64,000 bases of DNA from Bryopsis sp. KO-2023 (GCA_030272585.1 BSYQ01000011.1:3348001-3412000), one strand, 5' to 3'. Positions 18,345 through 31,100 are shown, numbered from the stretch's first letter. The notes: a model not told the origin generated them from the sequence alone. Numbers and translations are program-made.

Positions 18345-21300
18345 ATGACGTCAGTGGGTGAGACGAGGAGCTTCACAAGGTCCGACGTGCAAGCTCGATG
18401 GATGTGGAGGAATCAAGTGTGCGTGGGGTTGGGTATCCCAAACAGGCGAGTGATCTCTCGTGATCCTTTCGTGATCACTCCAGTGACGAGTTCCCCGTAC
18501 GGGAGACAAAATTTTTCGTTATACGAGCAAATGAACGTGGCCCTAGGGGCAGAATTTTTTGTCGATCACAGTTCAGCAAACGGGGCGTGTTTTTTTAACG
18601 CCATATCCAAAGAAATAAGCGGGGACGAAACGAGTGCGGGGACCCTACGAACCTTGGTATGCGACCTGGCGGCGACGCACCCCGTGACTTTTGCCGCTTT
18701 TGAGGGGTGCACCATCGATGAGATAAAAATAAAGATAAATAACATGCGGTCCAACGATACGTGGGCGAGCACGTGGACTATTTTTGCGGCCGCGACCCTC
18801 CTCCAAACCCCTTTTGAAATACAATTATACCAACGTGACTACCCTGTATTCAAATTTAATCCTTTGTTCCCCACTCACTTGATTACCACCAGCGCCATGG
18901 ATAACGTGTTTGTTAGATTATGTAACACGAAAGGTAACCACTACGACAGGGTGTACGAGCGAAACGAGCTCCAAGCGATCACCCCCGCCTCATTACTTGC
19001 GAATATTAACGTGCCGATCGTGGGAAACAGAACTCCCCAACTCAAAAATGAAACCGGAACCGAAACGGAAACGAAAGAAGAAAGAAAAAAACGCCTTGCG
19101 AGGGAAAGAAAGAGGAAGCAACGAAGCGATGCGAAGAAAGCAAAAGAGATGAGGGATGCTGAGAAAGAAAACATTGCGAGCAAGCCCGAAACAGAGAAGG
19201 AAAAAAGGTTGGAGAAACGTGCTTTGCTGAAGCGCGAGAGGGAAGCGAAATTGTCCGAAGAAAAGAAAAAAGCATTGCGTGAAACACACGCGAGCGAGGA
19301 ACGAAAGAGAACGGACACGAGCGAAAAGAAAGCGTCCGACGAGAACACGAGGAAAGAAAACGAGCGAAAGAGGAAAAAGCAACGAGAGGAATGGGCGACC
19401 AGAAAAAAGATCCACAAGCAAAATCTCAAACGCACGAGCGTCGACGAGCTGATTCGCGATTGGGAGCGTCACTTGGAGCAGACCGTTACCTGGCACGGCA
19501 ACGTTTGCCAGAGTTGTGGAGAGACGGGGCCGGGTGCCGACTTCAGCGATTCCACGTGTGCGAGGTGCAAGAGGAATCCGCGCTATCGACGAGCGTACAG
19601 CGAAGAGAACGGGCTCTGGCCGGATCCCGTTCCTCCCGAGCTCACCGGCCTCACCCAGATGGAGGAGATGTTGATCGCCCGTATTCACCCTTGCATGTAC
19701 ATTGCGAGGATCCACAAGAGCGGGATGCATCGGTTGAGCGGTCACTTCATTGGTTTTATGGCGGACCACTCGGAGACGATCGAGGCCCTTCAGCGCCTGC
19801 CGGTGGACCCGAGAGACCTTCCTTGGGTGGTGGTCCGACAACACGGGGTTGATCGGACTCATCAGGATCACATCGTGCGACGAGGGGTTGTTCTCCGTGC
19901 CTTGCGTTGGTTGCAGAAGAACAACCCCTGGTATGCTGGGATTGAGATTGACGAGGACGTTATCGCTCGTCTTCCGGAGCACGGGAGCCCCGAGGGATTG
20001 CGAGAGTTCACCGAGCGGCAGGCCGCCCAGGCTGAGGAGGAGGGCGGGTTCCGCGCCCACGATTCGGACGACGAGGCGGACGGCGATGTGTCGATGCACT
20101 CTCATGCACCCACGACAATCCGTGGAGTTCGAGAGGTCGACAAGATCCGAGCATCTGTCACAGAGGCGATCGATCGTGCCGAGGGGAACAACGTGGCTCC
20201 CTTTCCGGTGCGAGAGAGGGAGCCGATCAAGGAGTTCATGACCCGAGGACTCTTTTCGATGGCGTTCCCCACCCTTTTCCCTTGTGGCGCTGCCGACTAC
20301 ACGACGGCCGGCTTTCCCGACGTCAATGGCATGCGAGAGTACGCTCTTCATCTGATGCGATGGCCGGATCGTCGTTTCGCGCGGCATCCACGCTTCAAGT
20401 TCTTGGTCGTCAATCTCGCAGATCGCAAAGCCGCGTTTTGCACGGCACGGGTGTTCCTCAAGGGGAACCTAGACATCAACAAGATGACGGTGAAGGACTT
20501 GAAGGACCTCGTAGATGAGGGTGATTCGAGCCTTATGAGGAAGATTCTTGCCTTTGGTTCAAGGATACGAGGAACGAAGCAATTTTGGTCCGATAGACGT
20601 GGCGAGCTGGAGGAGATGTTTCGGCAGCTCACGCACCCGGTCGAGGGTAGCCAGGGCTACATGCCCTCGCTCTTCTTCACCTTGAGCTCCGCCGAGATGT
20701 TTTGGCCACAGATCGAGACTCTCCTCCAACTCGACTACTCAGATTGTGCCACGGAGGCCCAGAGGAAGGCGAAGAAGAGGCGAGCGATGGTGGACAACGC
20801 CGATCTCATCGATGCCTACTTCTTGGAGCGATCCGAGTCGTTCCTCAAGAAGGTGATGGTGCCTTACTTCGGCGCGGACGAGTTTTGGGCGAAGATCGAG
20901 TACCAGTGGCGAGGGGCGCCCCACATGCACGGGTTCTTGTGGCTACCGGATGCGCCCAACTTGATGCGGAGCGCCCACGAGGAGATGAGCGCCGACACGA
21001 GAGCAGAGGTCATCGAGTACTTCACAGAGACAGTCGGCATCACCTTGGACATGGACGAGGACTTCCGCAGCGCTCCCTCCACGCCTCACCCGTCCACGAG
21101 GACGTACACGTCGATCGGCACGAGCGACGAGGAGCGTGCAAGGGACTTGGAGGAGCTGTTGAGGGTTCAGGGACCCCACGTGTGCACCAACAGCTGCTTC
21201 AAGTCCAAGAGGGACCGGGACTTGGGCAGGTGCAGGTTCAGGTTCCCGAGGGAGGTGCGGGCGCATGCGGAGATCGTGGAGGATCCGAGGCAAAAGTACA

Positions 21301-23765
21301 GGCTCGAGCTCGCGAGGAGGCCCGGAAAGCAGCAGCGCTTCAACCAGTACCAGGCGCGACCGATGCTGCAGGGCTTCAGGGCCAACATCGACATACAACC
21401 TATCTTGTCGTTGACGGCCCTCTTGAGATACCTGTGCGGCTACACGTGCAAGGCCGAGGTGGAGAGCGGCGGCTTGATGGCGGTGTTTTCGGAGATCCTC
21501 GACGACGCGTGTCGCACCGCTGAGGAGGCCAACTCCATCTCGGCCGTCGTCAAGATGCTCAACCGCACCATCAAGGAGCATGACGTATGCACGATGGAGG
21601 CCTTCCACAAGCTTGCCTCGGCCAAGCTCACGATGGCCTCTAGGACTTTCGGTGTCATAGTGCTTGACGATTCGAGAGAGATCACCACAGAAGAGGGTGG
21701 TTTCCTTCGACGTTCGTGGATGGACGAGTACAAAAACCGTCCGGACGACATCAAGGAGTGCTTGGAGGACTTCTTTCGATGGTACGACCTTCCGAGGAAT
21801 GCGGCACCCAAGCGCAAGATGAAGCCCAAGATCATCAGGATCTTTCCGCCTTGCCGGCCAGTGCCGCGTGATGACGAGCGCTTTCCCGACTTTTGCCAGC
21901 AATACCTTATCCGCTACAAGGAGTGGAGAGACGTGGATCGGGATTTGCTTGGTGGCGGTGAGATGACTTGGGTCGAGGCATTCGATGCGTTCTTGGAGGA
22001 GCAGCCCATGCACAGGGCGATCGATTTGTTCAGAGAGGTTTCCATCGCTCCCGAGGTGGGGGATGATGATGAGGAGGAGGATGGCTCCGAGGGGAGCGAC
22101 GACGACTATCGACAGTTCCCCGAGGACGAGCAGGATGATTGGATGCGGGCTTTGGCTGCCCATCCACAGTTTGCCCGACCCATGATGGAGGCCTCCGATC
22201 ATGATTGGCACGCGAGCGCGGCCCAGTACGACGTCCCGACCATGCGGACCTTCATCCAGGACGTGAGACGGGACGGCCCTTTGCCCAGAGATCGTGACCA
22301 CCTCGATCGTGATCAGCTCGTTGACAGTCAACGCCTCGCGTATGACATCATCGTGGAGCATGCTCGTTCCGACGACCCTCCTCCCTTGCGCATGATCGTC
22401 GAGGGGACCGCCGGCACGGGCAAGAGTGCCCTGATTCATGCCGTCGTTGCCGCGATCGAGAGAGAGCATGGGGAGGGTTCGGTCGTGGTTGCCGCTCCGA
22501 CAGGTTGTGCCGCCTTCAACGTCGGCGGTTGCACGCTCCATTCTCTATTGATGTTGCCCGTGGGCTCGAGGTGCAAGGACCTCAAGGGCAACGCCTTGAG
22601 CCTTCTTCAGGAGAGATTGAGGGGCGTGCGATATCTCATCATCGATGAGAAATCGATGATCGGGGCATCGACGTTTGCATCGATCGACTCCCGGGGTAGA
22701 CAGGCGTTTCCGGAGCACGCGGATCAGTTGTTTGGGGGCTTGTCGATTGTCATTGAGGGTGATTTCGGACAGCTCCCTCCCGTCAGCGATGCCGAGATGT
22801 TCGATCGCGGGCAGAGGCCCAAGGCGGATCGCTTGCGCGGCTTTGCTGCGTATCGTCAGTTCAGGGTGGTGGTTCGTCTCACTGCGATCATGCGACAGGC
22901 GGGCCAAGACCAGGTGGCCTTCCGGGACATTCTCATGAGGCTTCGACGAGGATGTCCCACGGATTCCGACATCGACGCCCTGATGGCTCGCAACCTCCGT
23001 ACCCTTTCAGTGGACGACAGACAGGCTTTCTCGGATGCCTTGTACCTATGCGCCACCAACGCCCAAGCCGAGAGCCATAACAACGATCGGCTCGTGGCGT
23101 TGGATCAACCCACGGCGATGATTAGGGCGGAGGATTTGCGAGTGCCCAGGGGTCTTGACGTGGAGGACGCGACGAATCTCCCATCTACCTTGCGCTTATG
23201 CAAGGGAGCGAGGGTGATGCTGCGAGCCAACCCGTGGACAGAGGCCGGCCTCATCAACGGCGCCATGGGTTTCGTTCATGACATCGTGTACACGTCCACG
23301 ACTCCCCCTGCATTGCCGGATGCTGTCTTGGTTCGGTTCGACGACTACAGGGGGCCGAGCTTCTTGGAGGGGGTCGAGGGGGTCGTTCCTATTGTCCCTA
23401 TCACTCGCGACGTCCGGACATCTGCGACCAGGGCTTCTGGAGAGAGGAAGATGCTTCCTCTCATGCCGGCTTGGGCCATCTCCATCCACAAGTCCCAAGG
23501 CAAGGGACTCGACAGGGTGTTGGTGGACCTTGGGACGAAGGAGTTTGCGGCAGGCATTACTTTCGTGGCCGTCAGCCGATCCTTCACCTACGAGGGTCTC
23601 GCCTTCGATCCGCCCATCACTCGCGGTCGGATCCGATCCCTTGCCAAGCTGAAGAAGCTTGGTCCGCGGTTGGCGGAGTTTGCGAGGTTGGAGGGTCTTG
23701 CGGAGCAGACGAGGACCTTGTATGACGCTGAGGGCATTGAGGGAGTGCTTCGATATATTCAGTAG
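18345..23765 (+). CDS. OTU-Rep-helicase protein, copy C (1,806 aa)
   Basis: Full-length and uninterrupted, with a translation identical to copy B, including Asn79 in the OTU motif, HMH at 860-862, Y1029/Y1033 and the complete helicase motif set. The in-frame TAG directly before the ATG is also kept. The six-frame translations of the two copies are indistinguishable, so the DNA must be essentially identical. Either amplification is very recent or the array is being homogenised. The MITE insertion downstream lies outside the ORF and does not affect the coding capacity. Confidence 0.95.
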   Translation: MTSVGETRSFTRSDVQARWMWRNQVCVGLGIPNRRVISRDPFVITPVTSSPYGRQNFSLYEQMNVALGAEFFVDHSSANGACFFNAISKEISGDETSAGTLRTLVCDLAATHPVTFAAFEGCTIDEIKIKINNMRSNDTWASTWTIFAAATLLQTPFEIQLYQRDYPVFKFNPLFPTHLITTSAMDNVFVRLCNTKGNHYDRVYERNELQAITPASLLANINVPIVGNRTPQLKNETGTETETKEERKKRLARERKRKQRSDAKKAKEMRDAEKENIASKPETEKEKRLEKRALLKREREAKLSEEKKKALRETHASEERKRTDTSEKKASDENTRKENERKRKKQREEWATRKKIHKQNLKRTSVDELIRDWERHLEQTVTWHGNVCQSCGETGPGADFSDSTCARCKRNPRYRRAYSEENGLWPDPVPPELTGLTQMEEMLIARIHPCMYIARIHKSGMHRLSGHFIGFMADHSETIEALQRLPVDPRDLPWVVVRQHGVDRTHQDHIVRRGVVLRALRWLQKNNPWYAGIEIDEDVIARLPEHGSPEGLREFTERQAAQAEEEGGFRAHDSDDEADGDVSMHSHAPTTIRGVREVDKIRASVTEAIDRAEGNNVAPFPVREREPIKEFMTRGLFSMAFPTLFPCGAADYTTAGFPDVNGMREYALHLMRWPDRRFARHPRFKFLVVNLADRKAAFCTARVFLKGNLDINKMTVKDLKDLVDEGDSSLMRKILAFGSRIRGTKQFWSDRRGELEEMFRQLTHPVEGSQGYMPSLFFTLSSAEMFWPQIETLLQLDYSDCATEAQRKAKKRRAMVDNADLIDAYFLERSESFLKKVMVPYFGADEFWAKIEYQWRGAPHMHGFLWLPDAPNLMRSAHEEMSADTRAEVIEYFTETVGITLDMDEDFRSAPSTPHPSTRTYTSIGTSDEERARDLEELLRVQGPHVCTNSCFKSKRDRDLGRCRFRFPREVRAHAEIVEDPRQKYRLELARRPGKQQRFNQYQARPMLQGFRANIDIQPILSLTALLRYLCGYTCKAEVESGGLMAVFSEILDDACRTAEEANSISAVVKMLNRTIKEHDVCTMEAFHKLASAKLTMASRTFGVIVLDDSREITTEEGGFLRRSWMDEYKNRPDDIKECLEDFFRWYDLPRNAAPKRKMKPKIIRIFPPCRPVPRDDERFPDFCQQYLIRYKEWRDVDRDLLGGGEMTWVEAFDAFLEEQPMHRAIDLFREVSIAPEVGDDDEEEDGSEGSDDDYRQFPEDEQDDWMRALAAHPQFARPMMEASDHDWHASAAQYDVPTMRTFIQDVRRDGPLPRDRDHLDRDQLVDSQRLAYDIIVEHARSDDPPPLRMIVEGTAGTGKSALIHAVVAAIEREHGEGSVVVAAPTGCAAFNVGGCTLHSLLMLPVGSRCKDLKGNALSLLQERLRGVRYLIIDEKSMIGASTFASIDSRGRQAFPEHADQLFGGLSIVIEGDFGQLPPVSDAEMFDRGQRPKADRLRGFAAYRQFRVVVRLTAIMRQAGQDQVAFRDILMRLRRGCPTDSDIDALMARNLRTLSVDDRQAFSDALYLCATNAQAESHNNDRLVALDQPTAMIRAEDLRVPRGLDVEDATNLPSTLRLCKGARVMLRANPWTEAGLINGAMGFVHDIVYTSTTPPALPDAVLVRFDDYRGPSFLEGVEGVVPIVPITRDVRTSATRASGERKMLPLMPAWAISIHKSQGKGLDRVLVDLGTKEFAAGITFVAVSRSFTYEGLAFDPPITRGRIRSLAKLKKLGPRLAEFARLEGLAEQTRTLYDAEGIEGVLRYIQ

Positions 23766-24937
23766 TTTTTTTCATGTGTTTGTGGGGACCATATTGTTTT
23801 CCTTTGGTTCGAGTGTTCTTTTTTCTGTTTTTGATCATATTTTTCTTTTATATGTTCCTCTTTGATTGTGAGCATGTTTTATGATGTTTTGTTTTAAATT
23901 TGTGTGTCTTCGATGTTGTTTCTGAGTTTTCCACGTAGGATTGATCCAATAGACAGTCACCCAACGAAGATTCTCCCTTGTGCCGTTTTTTTGTGCCGAT
24001 TCTATGTATCACACGTTTTGTTTTCTTCCTTTTTTCTTCGTTATTTGCAGTATCCTCGATCCGATGGGTTTTCTTTTTGTAGATTTCGATACCTCCGCAT
24101 AGTTCGTTTGCTTTCATGTCGGTTCTACCCTCTCGGATGATGCTATTCTCTTTAAGTTTCTTGGGAGTTCTCTGAGCTATAAGCAATCAGCAACCCGTTT
24201 TTTGTTGCGTTCCCCCGCGCATTACGTGTGTCGCCCCCCACACGAGTCACGGTTTGCCCCGACCGTTTGGATTATTGGATGTTTCCCCGCATCCGTTGGG
24301 TACGGCTCCTCTCTATAGCCTTTGCTGATTGCTATGGTGATGTGCACTCTCTCGATTCTATTGAGATTAAGCTTCGCTCGAGTGGAAGTTTTGCTTTCAT
24401 TGTTGAAAAAAAAGACGGAAAAATTGATGCAAGAGAGAAAGAGAGAACGGAGGATTTTTAGACGGTAAAAAAAAAAGTTGAAGTTTCTATGCGGATCTTA
24501 CGAGGTATCTTTAGGAGGGAAACGGATATGCACTGTTATGAGGTCGAGGAAAAAAAAAAAAAAAAAAAAAAAAAATTACACCGGATTTAGGGATCATAAA
24601 TAAAAAAATCATGAGGATAAAAGAAAAAAAATTTAGGGCTTAGATATTGGGATTAGAGAAAACAAAGAACATAATAATGTTCGGTTTGGGAGTAGGAATC
24701 GGAGAAAAACTTTAAAAACTTGAAAATAAAAATAAGGAAAGAATAACGTTCGGTTTGGATTTAGGAATTGAAAAAAAAGAAGGAAAAAAAAACAAAAACA
24801 ACAACATAAGGAAAGAATAACGTTTGGTTCGGATATATGGATGGGAAATAAAAATAATGATAATTGTGATGTGAGTGGAAGTTCAGATTATGCATAGATG
24901 TTGCGAAGGCTGGTTATTTCGCTGTAATCCGTTTTAA

Positions 24938-25417
24938 GTTTGGTCCAGTGATAGGACTTTACGGTTACGGTCACCGTAACCGTACCGTAACGCCGTAACC
25001 GGACCGTAACCGGAGTACAATTTTCGTCGGAAAATCGTACTTTTACGGCCGTAACCGTAGCTCCGTACCGCTCCGTACCGCTCCGTACCGGACCGTAATG
25101 ACCGTAACGGCCGTACCAACCGTAAACCGTAGAAAGTGACCCCCGCGGGGTCCCGCGATTCCAAAGGAACCCAGGGGGATTCGAACCTGCGACCCTACAG
25201 ACTGCAACCTAACGCTTTAGCACTGAACCACACTACTTCACGATGATTTAGAGCCTGCCGTAGCTATACCGTACCTGTTCCGTACCGTAAAAACAGCATA
25301 TTACTCCGGTTACGGTACGGAATTACGGCCGTAGTACGGTGACCGTAACCCGACCGTAACCGGACCGGACCGGAGCCGGACCAAAAAATCGGCCCAAGTC
25401 CTATCTCTGGTTTGGTC
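24938..25417. mobile_element. hAT-like MITE 1 with target duplications
   Basis: The element is 24946-25409 (464 bp). Its ends are inverted: CAGTGATAGGACTT at the left and, read on the other strand, CAGAGATAGGACTT at the right. It is flanked by the 8-bp duplication GTTTGGTC (24938-24945 and 25410-25417). CAG-initial ends with 8-bp duplications are typical of hAT elements. Both arms are dense in CCGTAAC/GTTACGG motifs, which may serve as subterminal binding repeats. There is no transposase ORF, so it is non-autonomous. It is the most diverged of the three copies in the window. Confidence 0.85.
25170..25240 (-). pseudogene. tRNA-like core of MITE 1
   Basis: On the minus strand, an A-box-like TGGTTCAGTGCTAAAGCG (25213-25230) precedes a TTGCAGT anticodon-loop-like segment and the B box GGTTCGAATCC. 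Spacing matches a tRNA-Cys(GCA) scaffold, but the acceptor ends do not pair, the anticodon stem is poor, and the T-stem here keeps only three of five pairs. It is best read as a tRNA-derived sequence, possibly still able to bind TFIIIC; it is not a working tRNA. Confidence 0.55.
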
Positions 25418-25533
25418 CTTCCCGTGTTATTTTCACGTGCTCATTCGTGTCACAACTTCGTGTGTCAGACGACGGTTTTCTTTACATTCGATTTCCCTCT
25501 CTTTGTCAAAGCAATGAGACAGACCGGTTAATT

Positions 25534-28181
25534 GGGAAATCGTAATGTAATGAAGATTTTCCTTGGATCAACGATTTTGTCCCCGCAGGGTACTAGCCCT
25601 GAGGGCGATTTTCCCTGCGTAGCCGGTCACGCTCCGCGCTCGCATGTCTGATTTTCGAGGCGCCATGTCGGTCGACGCTGCTCGCATGGCGGACCGGCGC
25701 GCAGCTGCAGCGAAACTGCGCGGAGCGCAGGTCCGACTCGCGCGACTTGGGTGGTTTCCAGGGCGCTGCGCGAAGCGCAGCGAACTGGCGGAGAACGAGG
25801 GGGGGAGGCGCTGCGCGAAGCGCGGCGCGGCACCATCGAAAAGGAAAGGGCGAGGGAGCTGCGCGCTGCGCAGCTCGCTCTTTTTAAAAGGTGATGGGCG
25901 AGGTCGCTGGGGGCAGCGCAGCGACCTATCAAATTAAAAAAAGTGATGGGCGAGGGAGCTGCGCAGCGCGCAGCGACCTGTTGAATTAAAAGGTGTGATG
26001 GGCGAGGGTGCTGTGCGCTGCGCGCGGCGCCCTCGCCCAGGTCTGGCTCGCTCGGAGTTGGAAAAAAAGGAAAAAACAGGAAAAAACAGCGAAAAAGAGC
26101 GCCTTGGGAAAAGGCGCTGCGCGCAGTGCGACGCGCTTTCGGTGATCGTGATCGAAAAAACAACTGAGCCTTGCTTCCCTTCCCTTACAGAAATAGAAAA
26201 AAACAACTGGGCCGTTCCCCTCCCCTTGAAGCAACCCAAAAAAAACCACTCTCTCCCTTCCCATCCCCCTTGAAAAAAACTGGCACTTCCTTTTTCCTTT
26301 TCTTCAAACAAGGAAAACAAGCCTCTCTTCTCCTCTCCCCTCCTTTTCCCTTCCCTTGAAAGAACACTGCAACAAATATAAAATAAAACTGGTCCTTCCC
26401 TTCTCCCTTATAAAAAAGAGACCCCCCCCCCTCCCTTTCCCCTTCAAAAAAATAAAAACTGGCCTATCCCTCCCCTTGAAACAGGGAAAAGGAAGCCTTT
26501 GCTCCCTTCCCTTGCTCTACTCTGCTCCCTTCCCTTACTTGAAAACATAGAAAAAAAACTGGGCGATTCCCTTCCCCTTGAAACAAGCAACAAAAAACCA
26601 GGCCCTTCCCTTTCCCATTGAAAAGAACACCTGGCCCTTCTCTTTCCCTTTGCTCCGTCTCAAAAAAAATACCCTTCCATTCCATTCAATCGAAAAAAAA
26701 CAACTCTTCCCTTCCCCCTTTTCACTTCCCAGGAACCACAGCAAACGACCTATCCTTTCCAAAAAAAAAACAAAAAAAAAACAGGCCCTTCCCTTTCCCA
26801 TTGAAAAGAACACCTGGCCCTTCTCTTTCCCTTTGCTTAGCAAAAAAAATACCCTTCCATTCCATTCAATCGAAAAAAAACAACTCTTCCCTTCCCCCTT
26901 TCCACTTCCCAGGAACCACAGCAAATGACCTATCCTTTCCAAAAAAAAAACAAAAAAAAAACAGGCCCTTCCCAACCGATCTGTTTGCTGACGGTGTTTT
27001 TACTTCGACTGAATTCAACGTAAAAAGCTGTCAATGATGGATACCAGGAAGTTTGACAGAAGCCAGAGTTGTGGATGGGCTGCCCCTCACGCCTGCAAAT
27101 GGTTCAGAGGAAGCTAGCACTACGTTTACTGCAAGAGTTCCTTCCCTCTTTACGTTTGTGGTCTCACTTGGGAGTCGAACCCAACCTGGAACCCGCTGTG
27201 AGCATTATTTCACGTTCACTCACCTGCGTTTCTTTCGTCTCCTGGCGAATACCCTCCTCACACGAGTAAGCTCTGGTTTCTCGTGTTTCCGGTCGTCTCT
27301 GCCGCCGTCGGCCGTATCGTCAACACGCAGCGAGTCCATGTCGATATCTCGAGAAAGTGTTCTCGCGGATCCCCCCCACCATTCCACCCCACCAAAACCG
27401 TGAAGCGAAATCGAAGTCCTCAAGGATGACGTACCTGGAAGAGTGATGTGACTCTCATCCCGTCCCTGTCATTGACGACTTCCGATTCTCGCGTAACCAT
27501 CGACGATCCACGAAGATCGAGCAAGGAAAGTCGAGGAAGGAAAAAAAGGCGACGAGCGACGACGTACGCGACGACGCAGGCGTGTTGAGAACGCGAACAA
27601 GGTGAGAGAAGAAGGAGGGTGAAGTGGGTTCGACTCCCACACCTCCTGAAGGCTTATTTCCTGGAAATTCAAACATGTAGGGGTCGACAGAAAAGGTTTT
27701 AGGGAAACCTCTCCCTATTCTTCTTTGTTTTCCTTTTTCTGGCTTGGTTCCACCTTGTTCGCGTTCTTTTTTGGGAGAAACCAACTTCGTCGCCGAAAAG
27801 ATCTCCCTCCTGTTGAGATTCTTTATGTTTTTCCTCATAACTTCTCTTATACCGTGTCGTTTCCGACGAAACAAAGCGCGTTGGAAACGTGGAGTCGAGG
27901 GGAAGCCACTACATACTATTTTGTCACGTTTTAAAGGAAAAACTTTAGGTCGATCGTCCTTTGACGACTTCCGGACGTCGGGAGGGATTCGGCCACCCAA
28001 ATATTGTATAAAACAAAAGAAAGCTATTGTATAAGCCTAATGGAGTGCAAATAAATGATTTTTTGAGGCATTGACTATCGTGGGTGTTTCGCATGAAAAA
28101 TCAGCCCAAGAAACCCCTTGAATCTTCTCTCTATTCACGGAATTTCAATGAATTCGTTTGTTTTTTCGAATATTTGTATAG
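25534..28181 (+). other. 5' region of unit D
   Basis: Collinear with unit B 4180-6826 at an offset of 21,355. It has leader and GC satellite, polypyrimidine block (26155-26980), T-arm hairpins (27163-27202 minus, 27613-27647 plus) and the TATA-like box (28007-28013). The leader begins with the ATCGTAATG variant created at the C/D junction. No gene was found. Confidence 0.65.
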
Positions 28182-31100
28182 ATGACGTCAGTGGGTGAGA
28201 CGAGGAGCTTCACAAGGTCCGACGTGCAAGCTCGATGGATGTGGAGGAATCAAGTGTGCGTGGGGTTGGGTATCCCAAACAGGCGAGTGATCTCTCGTGA
28301 TCCTTTCGTGATCACTCCAGTGACGAGTTCCCCGTACGGGAGACAAAATTTTTCGTTATACGAGCAAATGAACGTGGCCCTAGGGGCAGAATTTTTTGTC
28401 GATCACAGTTCAGCAAACGGGGCGTGTTTTTTTAACGCCATATCCAAAGAAATAAGCGGGGACGAAACGAGTGCGGGGACCCTACGAACCTTGGTATGCG
28501 ACCTGGCGGCGACGCACCCCGTGACTTTTGCCGCTTTTGAGGGGTGCACCATCGATGAGATAAAAATAAAGATAAATAACATGCGGTCCAACGATACGTG
28601 GGCGAGCACGTGGACTATTTTTGCGGCCGCGACCCTCCTCCAAACCCCTTTTGAAATACAATTATACCAACGTGACTACCCTGTATTCAAATTTAATCCT
28701 TTGTTCCCCACTCACTTGATTACCACCAGCGCCATGGATAACGTGTTTGTTAGATTATGTAACACGAAAGGTAACCACTACGACAGGGTGTACGAGCGAA
28801 ACGAGCTCCAAGCGATCACCCCCGCCTCATTACTTGCGAATATTAACGTGCCGATCGTGGGAAACAGAACTCCCCAACTCAAAAATGAAACCGGAACCGA
28901 AACGGAAACGAAAGAAGAAAGAAAAAAACGCCTTGCGAGGGAAAGAAAGAGGAAGCAACGAAGCGATGCGAAGAAAGCAAAAGAGATGAGGGATGCTGAG
29001 AAAGAAAACATTGCGAGCAAGCCCGAAACAGAGAAGGAAAAAAGGTTGGAGAAACGTGCTTTGCTGAAGCGCGAGAGGGAAGCGAAATTGTCCGAAGAAA
29101 AGAAAAAAGCATTGCGTGAAACACACGCGAGCGAGGAACGAAAGAGAACGGACACGAGCGAAAAGAAAGCGTCCGACGAGAACACGAGGAAAGAAAACGA
29201 GCGAAAGAGGAAAAAGCAACGAGAGGAATGGGCGACCAGAAAAAAGATCCACAAGCAAAATCTCAAACGCACGAGCGTCGACGAGCTGATTCGCGATTGG
29301 GAGCGTCACTTGGAGCAGACCGTTACCTGGCACGGCAACGTTTGCCAGAGTTGTGGAGAGACGGGGCCGGGTGCCGACTTCAGCGATTCCACGTGTGCGA
29401 GGTGCAAGAGGAATCCGCGCTATCGACGAGCGTACAGCGAAGAGAACGGGCTCTGGCCGGATCCCGTTCCTCCCGAGCTCACCGGCCTCACCCAGATGGA
29501 GGAGATGTTGATCGCCCGTATTCACCCTTGCATGTACATTGCGAGGATCCACAAGAGCGGGATGCATCGGTTGAGCGGTCACTTCATTGGTTTTATGGCG
29601 GACCACTCGGAGACGATCGAGGCCCTTCAGCGCCTGCCGGTGGACCCGAGAGACCTTCCTTGGGTGGTGGTCCGACAACACGGGGTTGATCGGACTCATC
29701 AGGATCACATCGTGCGACGAGGGGTTGTTCTCCGTGCCTTGCGTTGGTTGCAGAAGAACAACCCCTGGTATGCTGGGATTGAGATTGACGAGGACGTTAT
29801 CGCTCGTCTTCCGGAGCACGGGAGCCCCGAGGGATTGCGAGAGTTCACCGAGCGGCAGGCCGCCCAGGCTGAGGAGGAGGGCGGGTTCCGCGCCCACGAT
29901 TCGGACGACGAGGCGGACGGCGATGTGTCGATGCACTCTCATGCACCCACGACAATCCGTGGAGTTCGAGAGGTCGACAAGATCCGAGCATCTGTCACAG
30001 AGGCGATCGATCGTGCCGAGGGGAACAACGTGGCTCCCTTTCCGGTGCGAGAGAGGGAGCCGATCAAGGAGTTCATGACCCGAGGACTCTTTTCGATGGC
30101 GTTCCCCACCCTTTTCCCTTGTGGCGCTGCCGACTACACGACGGCCGGCTTTCCCGACGTCAATGGCATGCGAGAGTACGCTCTTCATCTGATGCGATGG
30201 CCGGATCGTCGTTTCGCGCGGCATCCACGCTTCAAGTTCTTGGTCGTCAATCTCGCAGATCGCAAAGCCGCGTTTTGCACGGCACGGGTGTTCCTCAAGG
30301 GGAACCTAGACATCAACAAGATGACGGTGAAGGACTTGAAGGACCTCGTAGATGAGGGTGATTCGAGCCTTATGAGGAAGATTCTTGCCTTTGGTTCAAG
30401 GATACGAGGAACGAAGCAATTTTGGTCCGATAGACGTGGCGAGCTGGAGGAGATGTTTCGGCAGCTCACGCACCCGGTCGAGGGTAGCCAGGGCTACATG
30501 CCCTCGCTCTTCTTCACCTTGAGCTCCGCCGAGATGTTTTGGCCACAGATCGAGACTCTCCTCCAACTCGACTACTCAGATTGTGCCACGGAGGCCCAGA
30601 GGAAGGCGAAGAAGAGGCGAGCGATGGTGGACAACGCCGATCTCATCGATGCCTACTTCTTGGAGCGATCCGAGTCGTTCCTCAAGAAGGTGATGGTGCC
30701 TTACTTCGGCGCGGACGAGTTTTGGGCGAAGATCGAGTACCAGTGGCGAGGGGCGCCCCACATGCACGGGTTCTTGTGGCTACCGGATGCGCCCAACTTG
30801 ATGCGGAGCGCCCACGAGGAGATGAGCGCCGACACGAGAGCAGAGGTCATCGAGTACTTCACAGAGACAGTCGGCATCACCTTGGACATGGACGAGGACT
30901 TCCGCAGCGCTCCCTCCACGCCTCACCCGTCCACGAGGACGTACACGTCGATCGGCACGAGCGACGAGGAGCGTGCAAGGGACTTGGAGGAGCTGTTGAG
31001 GGTTCAGGGACCCCACGTGTGCACCAACAGCTGCTTCAAGTCCAAGAGGGACCGGGACTTGGGCAGGTGCAGGTTCAGGTTCCCGAGGGAGGTGCGGGCG

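Larger units (their letters stand above)
15698..25533 (+). mobile_element. Helitron-like unit C, with nested hAT-like MITE
   Basis: Same order as unit B. It is longer because a 464-bp MITE with its 8-bp target duplication sits in the tail: the C-to-D distance is 9,837 bp, which is the 9,365-bp unit plus exactly 472. The right-hand junction hairpin has an extra T in its right arm (ATCGTAATG for ATCGAATG). Unit D follows directly. Confidence 0.8.
23766..25533 (+). other. 3' tail of unit C, interrupted by a MITE
   Basis: The tail matches the other units, with an A26 tract at 24550-24575, up to the target GTTTGGTC at 24938-24945. There a 464-bp MITE splits it, and the tail resumes at 25410 with the duplicated target. 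The intact tails of A, B, D and E show the single-copy empty site. No gene is called. Confidence 0.75.

Noticed and set aside
24946-25409. A functional tRNA-Cys gene inside the MITEs
   Set aside because: The acceptor strands do not pair and the anticodon stem is mismatched in all three copies, so only a tRNA-derived core is called.
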